Below, one piece after another: positions 11,703 to 24,233 of a stretch of 64,000 bases of DNA. The notes beneath the pieces are model-generated. The model worked only from the letters and a program-made list of their open reading frames with translations. It was not told where the DNA came from and searched no databases. The stretch spans positions 248,001 through 312,000 of the forward strand of contig CANNZV010000874.1 in assembly GCA_947561585.1 (NCBI GenBank), in the 5' to 3' direction. The stretch comes from Caprella mutica (Eukaryota; Arthropoda; Malacostraca; Amphipoda; Caprellidae). How positions within the stretch are numbered: the stretch's first letter is position 1; every line of letters starts with the position of its first letter. The position numbers and the translations under genes were made by a program.

Positions 11703-14238
11703 CCCAAGCAACCACAGTTAATGGGGCCAATGTGGGCACTAGGTGCCATTCAAGCCCGTAATCTGATGACAAATCATATTGGTACTGTGTGGTTATTTGC
11801 AAAATGGGCCAACGTGGTGACAGCATGGGCTACTAATGTTGAAACCATCTTGGCCCAAGATGTTGTCGCGGTTGATGGGGCCAAGGTCGTAAAAGAACTG
11901 GCAAGCTGTATTGAAATCAACTTGGTACTAGGTGGTTTCCATGTGACATATGACACTACCACATTGGTACTGTGTGGTCATTTACAAACTGGGCCCACAT
12001 GGTGACAGCATGGGCTACTAATGTTGAAACCATCTTGGTATAAGATGATGCCGAGGATGATGGGGCCAGGGTCGAAAAAACACTGGCAACCAATATTGAT
12101 ATTACTTTGGTACTAGGTGGTTTCCATGTGCTAAATATGGCACTACCATATTGGACCCATCTGGTCACAATAAATAAATCATAAGGTTTAATAAATTTCT
12201 TTTGAAGCCATGAATAGATTAATAATAGAGCATTGTTTTTAATAAAATGAATATCATAATGAGTAAGACAAATAAAAATCATCTTTTAGATTTCCATTTA
12301 TTTATTCGTAGATCGTTACAACAGAAGAGTAGAACGAACTTAAAAAACCTATCCATTAAAAAGGTGATTCAACAGTAACATTAAACAATACATCTAGCTT
12401 TGTATCATAAGTATAAAGAGTTATTATAATATAGTATAGAATAGTTATATATGATATTTCATATTACAACTAACATGACTATAATAAAAAGCTGACTACC
12501 TATAACTCTGCGATTAAAACAAAACTTATTATATTATCTATGGAAATCGACTCAATCGAATTACATAGCTAAAAAATCAAGCATACAATAATTCAGAGAG
12601 AGGTCTAATAATTTACATCCTTGGCTATGGGTTGGTCCACATTCTGTTGTGCCTATCTCTCCTTCCGTTATTGCAGTAACTGCCTTAACTACCTCTCAAA
12701 ATTTGAAGCTTTTCTTATGGCGATGGCTCTACCCTGAAAAAGAAAATATTAATTACTTAATCAATTCTCAATATCACTTGCAGAGTTCCGTAGCTGCATT
12801 TATTTCAGTTATATTAATTACCTATATTTAAATATTTACTATATTTGCAAGCAAATTTTGTAATTATCAGAAATGAACAAAAGTACGTGTATCCAAATTT
12901 GTTGTAACTAACAGGTTATCTCTGTAACTATTTTTAAATTAAATAATAGGTGCCCACATACCTAGATAGTGGAATTATATACTTTCAGAAATCGTATCGC
13001 ATTTCAAATTTAAATTATTATATTCAAAGAGAAATTTAAATTAATATTTCATGGTAAGTTCCGAGTTATCGGACGTTTTCACGTTTTCGATAAAGTTTGA
13101 AAAATTATTATCATTTAATGTTCAAGTTGCTATAGTACTTTATTTCTATAATGATCGAGAAAAAGTGACACTGTAAGATAAATTATTAATAACTCGAAAA
13201 TTACCCTAGGTACATATATTTAGCAATAGGTTGAAGAAAATACTATTCAGCTCGGTACCTAATTAGGTACTGCACCTATAAAAGCACGCAATAACTATAT
13301 CGAATACACTATATAAAATAACTTTAAAATATCTATAAGTATATTTTAAAAACTTCAACTCACCATTTTATAACTTTAAATAGGCCGCAGAGTGCAGTTT
13401 TGAAGAATTTTCTTAATTAATTAAGGGAATTTAAAACTAATACCTCCTCCAACGAAAAACACTGACAAACTACCTGAATTTTAAAATTTCACTATGTATG
13501 TATAACCGAAAATACAAAGCAGGCTCATACCGGAAACAAATATGTTCACTTGTTCAGTTTAGGATTGCATATTATCCTCTATTCGTAATTTATTATACAA
13601 ATATTTTGAAAATGTATTAAGATGGTCACAATTAGCTAACAGTAGCTAATTAAAAAAATAGCCAAGCTTCATAGAAACTAGCATCTGGCAACCACGCTGT
13701 AAAATCACTCAGTGCCACTCCCCCTTCGTTATCATTTTACACATTCTGACATTCATATAGCTTATTTACCTATATCTTATATTAAAATTGTGTTAATTAA
13801 AAACTATAAATTTTAAACCTTGAAACTAAAACTTTAACTCTTTATCGTTCCTGTGATCATCTTCGTCTAGTCACTTAAACTTAGTATTCAAAAAATATTT
13901 TTGCGGAAAGATTAATAATTTAATATTAATTTGAAGAAATTTTATAAATTGCGATTGATTGAATCCTTCCTATTCCAGGAAATAGTCTTTCCAATATGTT
14001 AATAAAGCTTCCGCCATATAATATTGATAGGCTATACAGTAATCAGGTTGGGCCATTATGACAATTCAATGGGAAGGATTTGGAACACTGAATCAACCTT
14101 CTCCCAAGGTAACATTCCATGAGAATGGAAAACCACATTATCCCCATCTAATTTCTAGGCTACTTTTCAGTCTGCCATCTCTTGCCCATCTAACCATCTA
14201 GTGCCCATGTTGGCACAATGTGTCATGGTTGCTTGGGG
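11703..14238. mobile_element. Candidate element bounded by inverted CCCAAGCAACCA repeats
   Basis: The left end CCCAAGCAACCACAGTTAAT with GGGCACTAGG about 20 bp further in is mirrored at the right end (14190-14238: CATCTAGTGCCCATG then GGTTGCTTGGG). About 50 bp are inverted at roughly 70% identity. The left part contains two tandem copies of a 185-bp unit. No target duplication was found, the arms are imperfect and no transposase is visible, so the boundaries are provisional. The interior is otherwise AT-rich. Confidence 0.4.
11778..12150 (+). repeat. Two tandem copies of a 185-bp unit
   Basis: ATTGGTACTGTGTGGTTATT at 11778 recurs with small changes at 11963, and the order of blocks is kept through GGTACTAGGTGGTTTCCATG. 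The unit is GC-richer than its surroundings. It opens modest reading frames on both strands (11721-12005 plus; 11774-11962 and 11956-12282 minus), which I regard as by-products of the repeat. Confidence 0.85.
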
Positions 14239-14445
14239 TATAAGTCCCCATTTTTCTACTAGAGGCATAATAATTGATGAAAAATTACAATCGTAATAAA
14301 ATTTAAAAAAGTTTTTTTTACCATATATTGTCTAAGGACATTCTGATAAACAAATAAATAGTGATAAAAAAAATTAATTTTCCCTTTATAAAATAACTTG
14401 GCGTTATAGGCTTAATTATAATATTATAACTAATTAGTTTAATAG

Positions 14446-14652
14446 GTGATCACAGATCTTGTCACTGACTTCAAAAGGAAAGAAACTTTAATTAAAGGGA
14501 GCTTGAAGATACGGTCGAAAAGAGTTACCTACTATCATTCAGGGAGAGTGCTCATGGATGCAGAAAAGCTACTCCGTGATTACAGGCAATCACCAATTAG
14601 GAAAGTGATGAAAATGAGAACAAGCAGCAGTGATTACACTCATATGGATTGA
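14446..14652 (+). CDS. Candidate terminal exon, unknown protein
   Basis: An open block of 68 codons ends in TGA and is preceded at once by TTTAATAG, a possible splice acceptor, with the open frame beginning GTGATCACAG. There is no good ATG at the start, which suits an internal or last exon better than a complete gene. Composition is protein-like and GC-richer than the flanks: KRKETLIKGSLKIRSKRV in the middle and a C-terminus of SSSDYTHMD, overall basic with many Lys and Arg. I do not recognise the family. It could be the last exon of a host gene whose other exons lie outside clear view, or a pseudogene piece. Confidence 0.35.
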   Translation: MITDLVTDFKRKETLIKGSLKIRSKRVTYYHSGRVLMDAEKLLRDYRQSPIRKVMKMRTSSSDYTHMD

Positions 14653-16980
14653 ACTGAGGGTATATTTGATAAAAAATGTAATGATGTGTGTATTATAGGT
14701 ACAAAGATTAATTAGATATAAACACGTTCTAAGAACAATTCAATTTTTTAGCTTAATTTGAACTACATTTATCAATAAGATAGCTAATTGACAGCTAAAA
14801 ATATTGTCAAGTAATTGAAAATCGAATTACTAATAAGCAATACAAAATGTCTATAAATGGTGTAAACAAATACAAGAATAATTAATTGTACTTAAACGTA
14901 TCATCCTAAATTCTACTCTAATTTTCATTTACAATCTAATATGTTCAATGAGTTACTATCAAATTAGGCACAAATTCAGCAGAATGTATTTGATGAGAAG
15001 TAATTAAATCATGAAAAGAAGCCACCAGTCATTTGAAGTGAATATGAAGATTCATGACATCTTTTCCACTGATAATGAAAGACAGAAATGATCTGATTAA
15101 AAGATTAAAATGCACAACTTATCATGATTAAAAGATTAAAATGCACAGCTTATCTTGTTTAAAAGATCAAAATGCAGGGCTAATAGAAATATCAAGTGGA
15201 AAAAATAAACTCTGTGTAGATTGGAAACATTTCAGACGGCCAAAGATTTAAGTTCTTTGAAAGATCAAACATCCAAAGAAAATCGGATTATTTCGAACTA
15301 TTTAAGTAGGAGAGTTGTCAACATTAGATACTGACATGAAAACTGAAGCTCAGTGACGTGTAATGTACAATTGTACATGTAACATACATGTAACATACAT
15401 GTAACGTACATGTAGGTAACTCTGCGGTAACGGGATTAATGCTACTCTGTAGTAACGAGGCAAGATTGCATGCCTCGGGTGGTGGTAAATAGAAGCAATC
15501 CTCTTTGCTGATGAGACTCGGAAAAATCTTTTCATTTTTTGGGATGAGACTTCATCATTAGGATGGAAATGCATCCTATAATATATCCAATGGATGTAAT
15601 GCAGTAAGGCAATCGTAATAATTGAAATACCCAAGGAATATAGATTTATGAAATCACTTGTGATAAATTATTGCAAATTATTATTGAAATAAATAAATAA
15701 GTTTTATTTATTTATGCGATTGACCATTACATCTTTAGGTGTTTCATCTTTTAGGTACCACAGAATATATTATTTAAATGTTGCTTAATAGCAGCAAGTA
15801 ATGGGTCCAGCAGCTAACTTTGGGTTTTTCATGTATTTCAAAATATAGTGATTCGAAGGATAAAATTGGTAAAAGGATAATTTTAACATTCATTTATGTA
15901 ATCCTTACCATCTATAACATAATTATTCAATAAAATCAATTTTCCCTTCAACAATTTTTGAGATCCAGTGGCAAAATGTGAACAACTCCTTTATTTTTTC
16001 GGCATCTAGATGATCTCTTCAAATGCTGTTTCTGAGAGTAAACATTAGGGTGTTGCTTAACTTTAGACTGTCCTTAAATCACGCTTAAAAAGAATATTGG
16101 AAAATATTCATATCTAGAGAGCTGATGAACGAATTGTTATTCGTGACAAACAAGGGGGATGGTCCTTCAAGAAAATCTGGACCTGTTTTGCACCATACTC
16201 TGTCATGACTTTAGTAGCATTGTAGTTTTAACGAAACAAGAGCAGCAAAACATCATTTCAATCTTTAAATACTCCGTTGCGTTGATTTTTAGATTCTATG
16301 AAATGATAAGGCATTGTAGTGTCATCCCAATAAACGGAAAACATGAATACTATATAATTTGAAAACCAACATTTATTAGCAAGGAAAAAAAATAAAATTA
16401 TTGATAGTTAAACACTACAAAAGAAACTAAATTTAAATATAAAGGTAATTATGTAAAGAACACCTGAATGGTTTAGTGCCAAAAATCGAAAAAGATAACT
16501 AAATTTTTCATAAATAAAATTACAATGATTATAAAAAAGTAGATCAAATTATAGAAAATATACATCAAAAAAATACAACACAAAAAATAGATTTAAGAAA
16601 ATATAAGAACAATAACTAAATTATAATATATCTAACTTTACTAAATTTTATGCAAAAACATAATGCAAACAAATCATAAGGGGCAAATAAATCAAGCATT
16701 AAAATAATAGTCAATGTCAGTGAAGCAGTCAAAAGGAAATTATCAGAACTATTACTAATTACTTGAAATCATGAACATAGTACAAAAAAGGGAAGTGTAG
16801 AGGGATGGCTGTTTACGTAATAAAGAATCTTCGGGCAACCATTAGTTTGCCTACAGAATTGGGAAGACAAAACTAGAGTAGACCCAGATGGGAGTAGGCC
16901 TACAGCGACGGAGAAGACAACGATGTTATCTAGGGCCCAATGCGCTGGGAGGCCAAGACGTCGGAGTGACACGACGCGAG
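14653..16980. other. AT-rich stretch without recognised gene
   Basis: No supported gene. It contains a small array at 15362-15412 of four 11-bp units (ACATGTAACAT type), which keeps a short minus-strand frame open. The frame at 16159-16362 shows no motif. Confidence 0.5.
15362..15412. repeat. Four copies of an 11-bp tandem repeat
   Basis: TGTACATGTAAC, ATACATGTAAC, ATACATGTAAC and GTACATGTAGG follow each other directly. Each contains the palindrome ACATGT. Confidence 0.9.
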
Positions 16981-17241
16981 TAGGTCAAGACGATGAGTAG
17001 ACCAAGTAATAAGGAGGGAGGAGGGGGGGGGGGGGGGGGCGGCAAGACGTGACTAAAGTCAAGACGTCAGTTAAGCCATAATGTCAGTTACGCTAAGACG
17101 TTAGCTACGCCAATACGTCAATTACGCTAAGACGCCTGATAGGTCAAAATGCCACTTAGATCAAAACGTCAGCAGACCATTACGTTAGATAGGCCAAGAC
17201 GTTAGGCTATTAGGTCAAATAGAAATGTTGGGAGGTCTAAG
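16981..17241. repeat. Degenerate 17-bp minisatellite with a G17 run
   Basis: Diverged copies of an approximately 17-bp unit such as GCTAAGACGTCAGTTAC run from about 17041 to 17215, with looser copies before it. At 17023-17039 there is an uninterrupted run of 17 G, a likely G-quadruplex and a probable sequencing trouble spot. The 684-bp element that follows sits at the edge of this array, and similar CTAAGCG motifs resume on its far side. Confidence 0.75.
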
Positions 17242-17925
17242 CCAAGGTTCATAGACTATAACAGGTTAAACGAATGGGAAAAAAATTACCATTGAGAAAA
17301 CAACATTTTCTGTCTTTCTTCCTGAATATCTTTTAAACGGTAGATTAAACTTGCGCGTGAGTCAACCTAGAATGTTTTAGAATTTAATAATCTATCGAAT
17401 GGTTTAAAAAATATTTTAATGAAATGGTTATTATCACTGTAAAACCAACAAAAACTAATTGCTATTCACTACGACAATTAGCAATGGAAGGAACGATTTC
17501 TGTCTTTCTTCTTGAATATCTCTTAAACGGTAGATTAAACTCGGGCGTGAGTCGGAATAGAATTCTTTAGAATTTGATATTCTATCGAATGGTATAAAAA
17601 ATATTTCAAAGAAATGGTTATTACCACTGTTAAAAGAACGAAAAGCTAACTGCTATTCACATCGTTGTCCGTTGATTAATGGGCACTGGTCAACATTTTA
17701 ATCCGCTTTAATTACTGTAGCTAAAAGCCTAAAATAAAAATAAACATAATATTGCAATAATGAAATAAGAAATGAACAATGTAAAATGTCAATTATTTGT
17801 AAAATAGGTTTCATAGGTTTTAATCTAAAGAAAAGGTTTTCATAAAAAGAATTTTTAGACTCAGCTCTTAGTAACATTTCGTACTATTTCTATTCGTTTA
17901 ACCTGTTATAGTCTATGAACCTTGG
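17242..17925. mobile_element. 684-bp element with perfect 34-bp terminal inverted repeats
   Basis: CCAAGGTTCATAGACTATAA and the next 14 bases (17242-17275) are repeated in perfect inverted orientation at 17892-17925. The hexamer TCTAAG flanks both ends directly (17236-17241 and 17926-17931), consistent with a 6-bp target duplication, although the host minisatellite contains similar words. Inside are two tandem copies of a 190-bp block, each starting TCTGTCTTTCTTC (17309 and 17499). No coding is seen. It is a MITE-type non-autonomous DNA transposon whose superfamily I cannot name. Confidence 0.85.
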
Positions 17926-18544
17926 TCTAAGCGTATAAGAGGCCTAAGCGTATGAGAGGATATAAATAAACAAAACTGGATTGAAACCGTGTTAGAAACG
18001 AGATGAAGGATAATCCACACTCCAAGCAGTGAATTTCGCCTACTTCGCCTTATAATAGTTAAATTTACAATTTTTTTCAAAAAAACTAGAAAGTTGTTCA
18101 CTACAATATCCAATCCAAAAAGTTGCTGCTTAGAATTGCAATACGCAATTGCAGTAAATAATGAACTGAGCTCAACCTTCAACCATTAGCAACATTGATC
18201 AATTAATTAATTCAAACAAGATGGACCAAATATGAATACTAAACTGGAATAAACATTTACAAGATCAATTAATTCAAGTTAAACGTATTCTAAACTCTAC
18301 GCCCACTCCTTTCACTAACACCAGAAGCAACAACACTGACAGACAATTAATTTGGTTTGCAATAATTCACAAAATATCGCCCTTGAACAGAGGAGTGGCA
18401 CGCTTATAATTGCCTCACCTGATTAGGACGCTAGTTTTAGGTGAAATTGAGATGACGCATGGTCACATCTAAAAATTAATTTGTTAGATTTTATTACTAA
18501 TGAAAATACCTATTGCAACAACAGAAGCAGTTTATTCTATCTGC
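17926..18544. other. Stretch without recognised gene
   Basis: Residual CTAAGCG-type motifs at the left, then AT-rich sequence. The minus-strand frame 17913-18182 starts inside the neighbouring element's end and has no motif. Confidence 0.5.
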
Positions 18545-18890
18545 CTTACAGGAATAACTTCTGAAGATCACAGGCAATAACTAGCGTGTTCTGGCAATTT
18601 GCATCATCATCAACAATAAACTCTTTCCAATCAACAAAATGCAAACATATCCTACTTTGTTCTTGAGATAATCGAGAAACTTTGGACTTCTTTCAACACT
18701 GACTGCTCTTGATGTTTTAGTGTCTCCTAACATAAGACTTTATCCCATGAGATCTTCACTGATGGCTCTACTGATGGTTTTCTGACTAACATTACGCATA
18801 TTAGCCTGTTTTGACACCGACTGAGTTAGGTCTGACTTCAACGACTTTTTCAGACTCGTCATAAACGTTTCGTTTCGCTTTTGATCCTTA
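18545..18890 (-). pseudogene. Decayed mariner-like transposase fragment
   Basis: Read on the minus strand in shifting frames, this stretch gives a helix-turn-helix segment (LKKSLKSDLTQSVSKQA, then NVSQKTISRAISEDL) followed by LDYLKNK and a catalytic-region segment FVDWKEFIVDDDANCQN that corresponds to the first catalytic Asp region of Tc1/mariner transposases. Stops and several frameshifts interrupt it and the C-terminal half is missing. The pieces resemble the DD37D type seen intact in order at 28747-29774. No terminal repeats were found around it. It is an old, immobile remnant. Confidence 0.65.
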
Positions 18891-21800
18891 ATTTCGATGG
18901 CTGTGAATGAAGTCTGAGGCAGAGTTTTCAGAGCTTATAATTTCGCATGTGGTTGTCCATTGCGCTAATTCTGCCATGTTTAACGGAATCTTTTTAAATA
19001 AATTATACTATATTTAAGAATATGGTTTTATTATTTTTAGTTTGAAAAATATCAGAATTACAATATTGTCCCAATATACCTGAGGATAAATTCTATTAAT
19101 CAAAGTTAATTGATTTAATTAAATAATATATTCAAGAATATTAGTGAATTTACTCAAACTTGGTTATATTCAATCCACTTTTTTTCATTTCAAACTGTTG
19201 AAGACTACTTTCAAATGTAAAATTTACTGAATAAATTGATTTAATGTCAGAATATATTGCTCGTAAACTCGTTAATTAAAATTTGATGATTATAATAATG
19301 TTACAATATTAATAATATTACAATATTATTAATATCCTAATAATTTCTGTTCAGTCCATATTTATATATTTGGTATCTGCTTCGATTTATAAATGTTCCT
19401 TTTAAGCTGTATTGCAAATATAGATTACTCAAATATTTTGAGCTAATCCAAATATAATCTTTATTCATTACGAGAAATAAATAGGGTAATTTACAAATAT
19501 TTAGACAATTCCATAATTTCGATCATGAAAAATATAACCTGATACACACAGATTATATTGATATGATCATTAAAATTTTATGATTTTATTTCATTGGGAA
19601 GATAAACTTTTATAACATGTTAAGCTACATCAATATAAATACAATTGAAAACAAGCTATTTTGAACGGGAAGGCACACTAATTATAATAATAAATTCTTC
19701 AAGATGATATTCGTCAACAAATCAATGCCCTGCACAGAAGGATTCAAGCATTAAAAACATCAATGGTATGTTTTAGCTATTAAAGTTGTGACCACTTGTT
19801 TGTATTTTGTTCTATAAATTATATTTTTTATTGTCTATTCTTTTCTGTCATATCTGTGTACATATACTCTATATAGTGATCAAAATCAACAAAGAACTTG
19901 AGACTGATTAGTTCAATTAATTGGAAAATTGGTTAAACATTCAATGAGATTAGTTTAACCTATGATAAATCAAGACAAGGCTATGAGCGAAGCATATATC
20001 AGAACCAAACACTTGTGGGAAAATTTACGTCGAAGCGACATCGATCTCTTCGTAAACTTCAATGTAGATATCAGGTGAAAGAAAATCTTAGAACACTATT
20101 GAAAATTGCGAAAAGTCTTGAGATTACAGATCATCAGGAGAGAATGAGAGCTGGAAGAAGTTTCACATCCTGAATTAGATAGCAGAGAGCGTATATATAT
20201 ATTCTCCTTAATTTGATCCATCATGACAAATATATTTTATACGAATGTCTTTGGTGGAAATCTACTCATTTTCTATCCTAATAGTATTGTCTCCACATGA
20301 GAAAATAAATTTGGCCTTAATTAAGTTATGGATGTTATAGAGAATGAGTGAGTTTATATATGGCCTCAAGTTCTGTCGAAGATATAGGATTGTGGTTTTG
20401 CTTTTTTCGACGACCACTGGAAGATCTCCTCTCTTATTTGCTCCTATTGAAGTTAAAATATCTATAATTATAGAATTAAAGTTTCTACCATGGGTTAAAG
20501 AACACTTCAGGGTTCACTATGGAATCTCCATCAGAAGTAACACTAATTTAAAATACCGTATCAATCTGAGACACTCAGGTGCTTTACGTTCACCCTATAA
20601 TCTTTGTCTCTATTAAGTGTATCAATTATAATTTTGATACACTTATGTGTTTCCAGATCTTGAAAGTGCTTCAGTGTATACCTTTGTGTTTCAGCTGTAA
20701 GTTTTCTGCTGAAATTACTATCATCATTTTAACGAAGAATGATTTGAGACACTAAAGTGCATCACAAAAAAATTGTTAATACGTTAATATATTTGTTACG
20801 TTAATATATAAAAATTATAGTTGATACACTTAAATGTTGCCTTCGAGACACATCTTACAGGATAAACGTATAACAGCTGAGTGTCCATGAATTTTTCTGA
20901 GTACAGCATCATCACAAGCGTGTATTCAAAGGAAAGCCTGCGTTCATCTCATATAGGCAAATATTTCTGGCCAGTAAGCTGGTTAATTTGGTGGCAAGCG
21001 TCTCAGCCACTAATCACACTTTTGTCAAGTCTCGAGAGAAAAATTGCTAGTGAAATGGGAAGCAATTCCACAAAAATAGATACGTGCCGCTTGCGATGCA
21101 TTTGTCCCGTGACTGAAAGTTGAAGTTCATCATAAGAATGGTTATATCGAAAAAATGGAACCCGTATATCTCTTGCTTACTTTATATACATTAAGATTGC
21201 AATCTTAAAAATGAAATTACACCTTTTTCAGTTTTAATACATACATGTTCATTGTATTTACAATGTACATGTACAGAAATTGGTGAATTGTTCATCAACC
21301 TTTAACCGACTTTCGTACTTTGTTTGAGTGACTAAAGCGATAAAGAGTACCTGATCGAATTATAAATGAATAATTCAATATAAAAGGTATGCTGCCTTAA
21401 CTCTGAAACACCTTGTATAATGTTTATTGCAAATATTATAGCATCACACACTGTTAGAAATATACGGATTTCAACCGTGTAATGATAACGGAAGATAGCT
21501 TTTGTTTGCAAATGGGAACATGATAGATTTTTGTAACTTTCGGAAAAGGCGAAAGTTACAGCTATTATCGGAGCAAAATGGAAATATTGCACTTTTTTCG
21601 AAGAAAAATCTATACCAGAACACAGTTTTTACCCAGAGAATGATTAACGTTGATTATTTATTAAAAATAGTTCAATCATCATTATCATTATAAAAGAAAA
21701 AATATAGTAAGAATTTCTCAAAATACGATATTTACAAAGATATTTAGGATATAAAGAGTAATATTTATATATGTATTCCGAAAATTACATAATTATTTAA

Positions 21801-23234
21801 ACCTTTGGTAAGTTTATGGTTAACTTTTTCATTTTAAAATTAATTTTCTTTGATATTTCCACAACCAGATTAATTAAATTTTCACAGAAATAATAAGCTT
21901 CATAAATTAAGAGATTTCAACTAATTAAATTACAAGGATTTAATTAAAAGTTTACCTGCATGCTTGACTAAAATAGCAAACATTTTATATGCAAAGTTAT
22001 TACTGTGGCACTAATTATTACGCAAAATTTCGTTGCAGAACAAAATACATATGCATTTGGAAGACAATCGTTTGTTTGTTAAAATATTATATATAAAACA
22101 ATAGAGATTTAGATTCATTCTATCCAAATTAAGACTAATGAAGCTAACGACTATAGTTACTGAAAACATTAGGTAGAAAGATTAATGAGTGAATGTGTGT
22201 CTTTTTACCAATTGATACCACACTCTAGTCAGTGCAATCCATGCAAATGAGGTAAAACTGTAGGCAGAATTAGTCAAAAGTTCTCTCACAACTCCATTAA
22301 TGGTAGATTGATGTAAAGGAAGGTTTTAATTAGTTGCCGCGAAGGCTGCGGATTATTTTTGTCCATTGTTTGTGATGGGAATCGATGATACGATGGAATC
22401 AGGAATATTCCTTTCAAATATTTACCGGTACCGTATGAGTCACATTGCCCAGTTAAAAATTAGGATCCCGAGCTCTTCTATTAAAGTCAATGAAGATAAA
22501 TATTTTTATTCTTTTATATTCTAAAGAATTTATGTTGAGCAATTTTACTCAGAAACTTTTAGACTTGAGACCAGAAAATGTAAAACTTTTCAGGAAGTGG
22601 TGTCGAATTTAACGTGTTTTTAGTTTTTGATATTCAAATTGTTATCGAATTAATAAAAAATTATTCTTTTTAATATGCAAATAAAATTATTTGAATGTTT
22701 ATTGGATTATTTTATTATTATTTGATTTAAAATGTGATAGATGAGAATTATTTCTACATACTTTTCCATGATAGAGTTGAAATTTTCTGAAAACCTCAGA
22801 CCTATTATAGTCATACAGAACATTATTGATTTTTTCTACGAAATTTAAAATGGTTTTTGAAATATTCAAACTTTAGTTATAATGGAATAGGTAAATACTT
22901 AATTCAAGAAGGGAAATACCGTGTGCGTTAAAAAAAACTTTTATTCAATGTGTAATAGTGTATCTGTGAATGAACCTCCAGCCTACGTTAAAATTAATTT
23001 TTATTTTTGATTTCATGGAATTGAACGTTATATTATAAAAAGGGATTTTTTAAATATATACTTACATAATGTGCAATCATAATATGAACTGCAATATTCT
23101 CTTCGTACTTTTGAACTTGTTATCATTGGTTATTATATTTAAGACCAAATTTTATTATTATGAAACTTCATTATATTATTATTATATTGAGTAATATCAT
23201 TATCCAATTTTGTTTTAATAATAAAAAACTTTCG
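18891..23234. other. Long AT-rich stretch without recognised gene
   Basis: More than 4 kb of AT-rich sequence. Frames at 20344-20616, 20881-21123, 21332-21592 and 21502-21693 were read and show no motif, no compositional shift strong enough to call a gene and no flanking splice pattern I trust. A weak dispersed similarity to 28020-28115 is present at 21282-21380. Confidence 0.5.
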
Positions 23235-23340
23235 ACGAATTGTCCGTTCAATTGTCATATGTCTCCTTGCCAAATGTCCGTTCGGCCATAATTTATTGTC
23301 ATTCGGTCAAATTTCATTCGGTCAAGTGTCCATCAACCTG
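23235..23340. repeat. Single arm of 15-bp units (GGTCAAATGTCC type)
   Basis: About six diverged units such as CATTCGGTCAAATTT and CATTCGGTCAAGTGT, beginning with GACGAATTGTCCG. The last of these words also occurs in the right arm of the fold-back element at 45679-49085. No opposite arm was found nearby, so this may be a one-armed remnant of a fold-back element. The copia element is inserted just downstream. Confidence 0.6.
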
Positions 23341-23391
23341 TAAATACATGGTAATATTATATAATATATATAAAATGAAAATCCCATTAAT

Positions 23392-23729
23392 TGTTGAAAT
23401 TTTAGTTAAATGTATTACACACTCGTTATATGTTTAATATTAACTTCCTGTTAGACTAGCTCAGCTATATTATATTACCTATTGTTTAAATAACCATGTA
23501 TTACTTTTATGAGAAACGGACGTAAGGTCTAAAGTCTATTACATTTCCTGCGAGTGTTAAATAACACTGCATGTAGTTTCTGAAGGTAGTCTGTTTTTGC
23601 ATTACTCAGAGAGAGATGTGATTCTCTCATCTCTCTAAATATTCTTCTCTCTGTATAACATATAAACTCTTTAAATAAACTCTATGTCTTAACGTTGTTA
23701 ACCCACTGTAATTTAACCTAATTCTAACA
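23392..23729 (+). repeat. Copia 5' LTR
   Basis: 338 bp, TG...CA ends. It differs from the 3' LTR at about four sites, clustered near 23470-23505. AAATAAA lies near its end and may serve polyadenylation. Confidence 0.95.
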
Positions 23730-23743
23730 GGTTATGGGCCCAG
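23730..23743 (+). promoter_or_regulatory. Copia primer-binding site
   Basis: GGTTATGGGCCCAG follows the LTR directly. It is complementary to the anticodon stem-loop region of initiator tRNA-Met, the half-tRNA priming known for Drosophila copia. Confidence 0.85.
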
Positions 23744-24233
23744 TGAACGATAAGAGTTTATAAATCAAATTATGTTTAAACAATGAGAAGTCTATTATAT
23801 AGTAATCAATAGGAACGATGTACAGTGAAAAAGTGCTAAACTAAATGAAACATATACGCACGAACGGTAGTGTAAGCATATCGTATTAACGCGCTAATGA
23901 GGTCGATTATATTGACTGCTTGAGCGAAAATGTACTTGTTTTTTATAGTATAATTATTTAGTATTCGTGCGGAAGAGGTGTCAAGAGAGGTCACAAATTA
24001 CCTTTAAATCTGTGACCTTATCCTTTGGTAAACAGTCTTTCAACAAAAGGTTTTTGCGAACTAAGACTTGTGTTGCTGTTCCAATTGAATATTAATAATT
24101 ATATTCTGTGAAGTTATTCTTATGAATTAGAATAATTTTTAAAACATCAATTCAGTTAAACAAGTAAATCAATTTAACTGCTTTGTTTGTTTATGTTTGT
24201 TAAGTATTGAATGATAATAAATACTTTTAAAAC

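Noticed and set aside
15350..15634. Minus-strand frame of 94 codons
   Set aside because: Its end is made of an 11-bp tandem repeat and the remainder shows no motif.
20344..21123. Two plus-strand frames of 80-90 codons
   Set aside because: No motif, no splice or promoter context and no matching composition. Such lengths are expected by chance in this much sequence.
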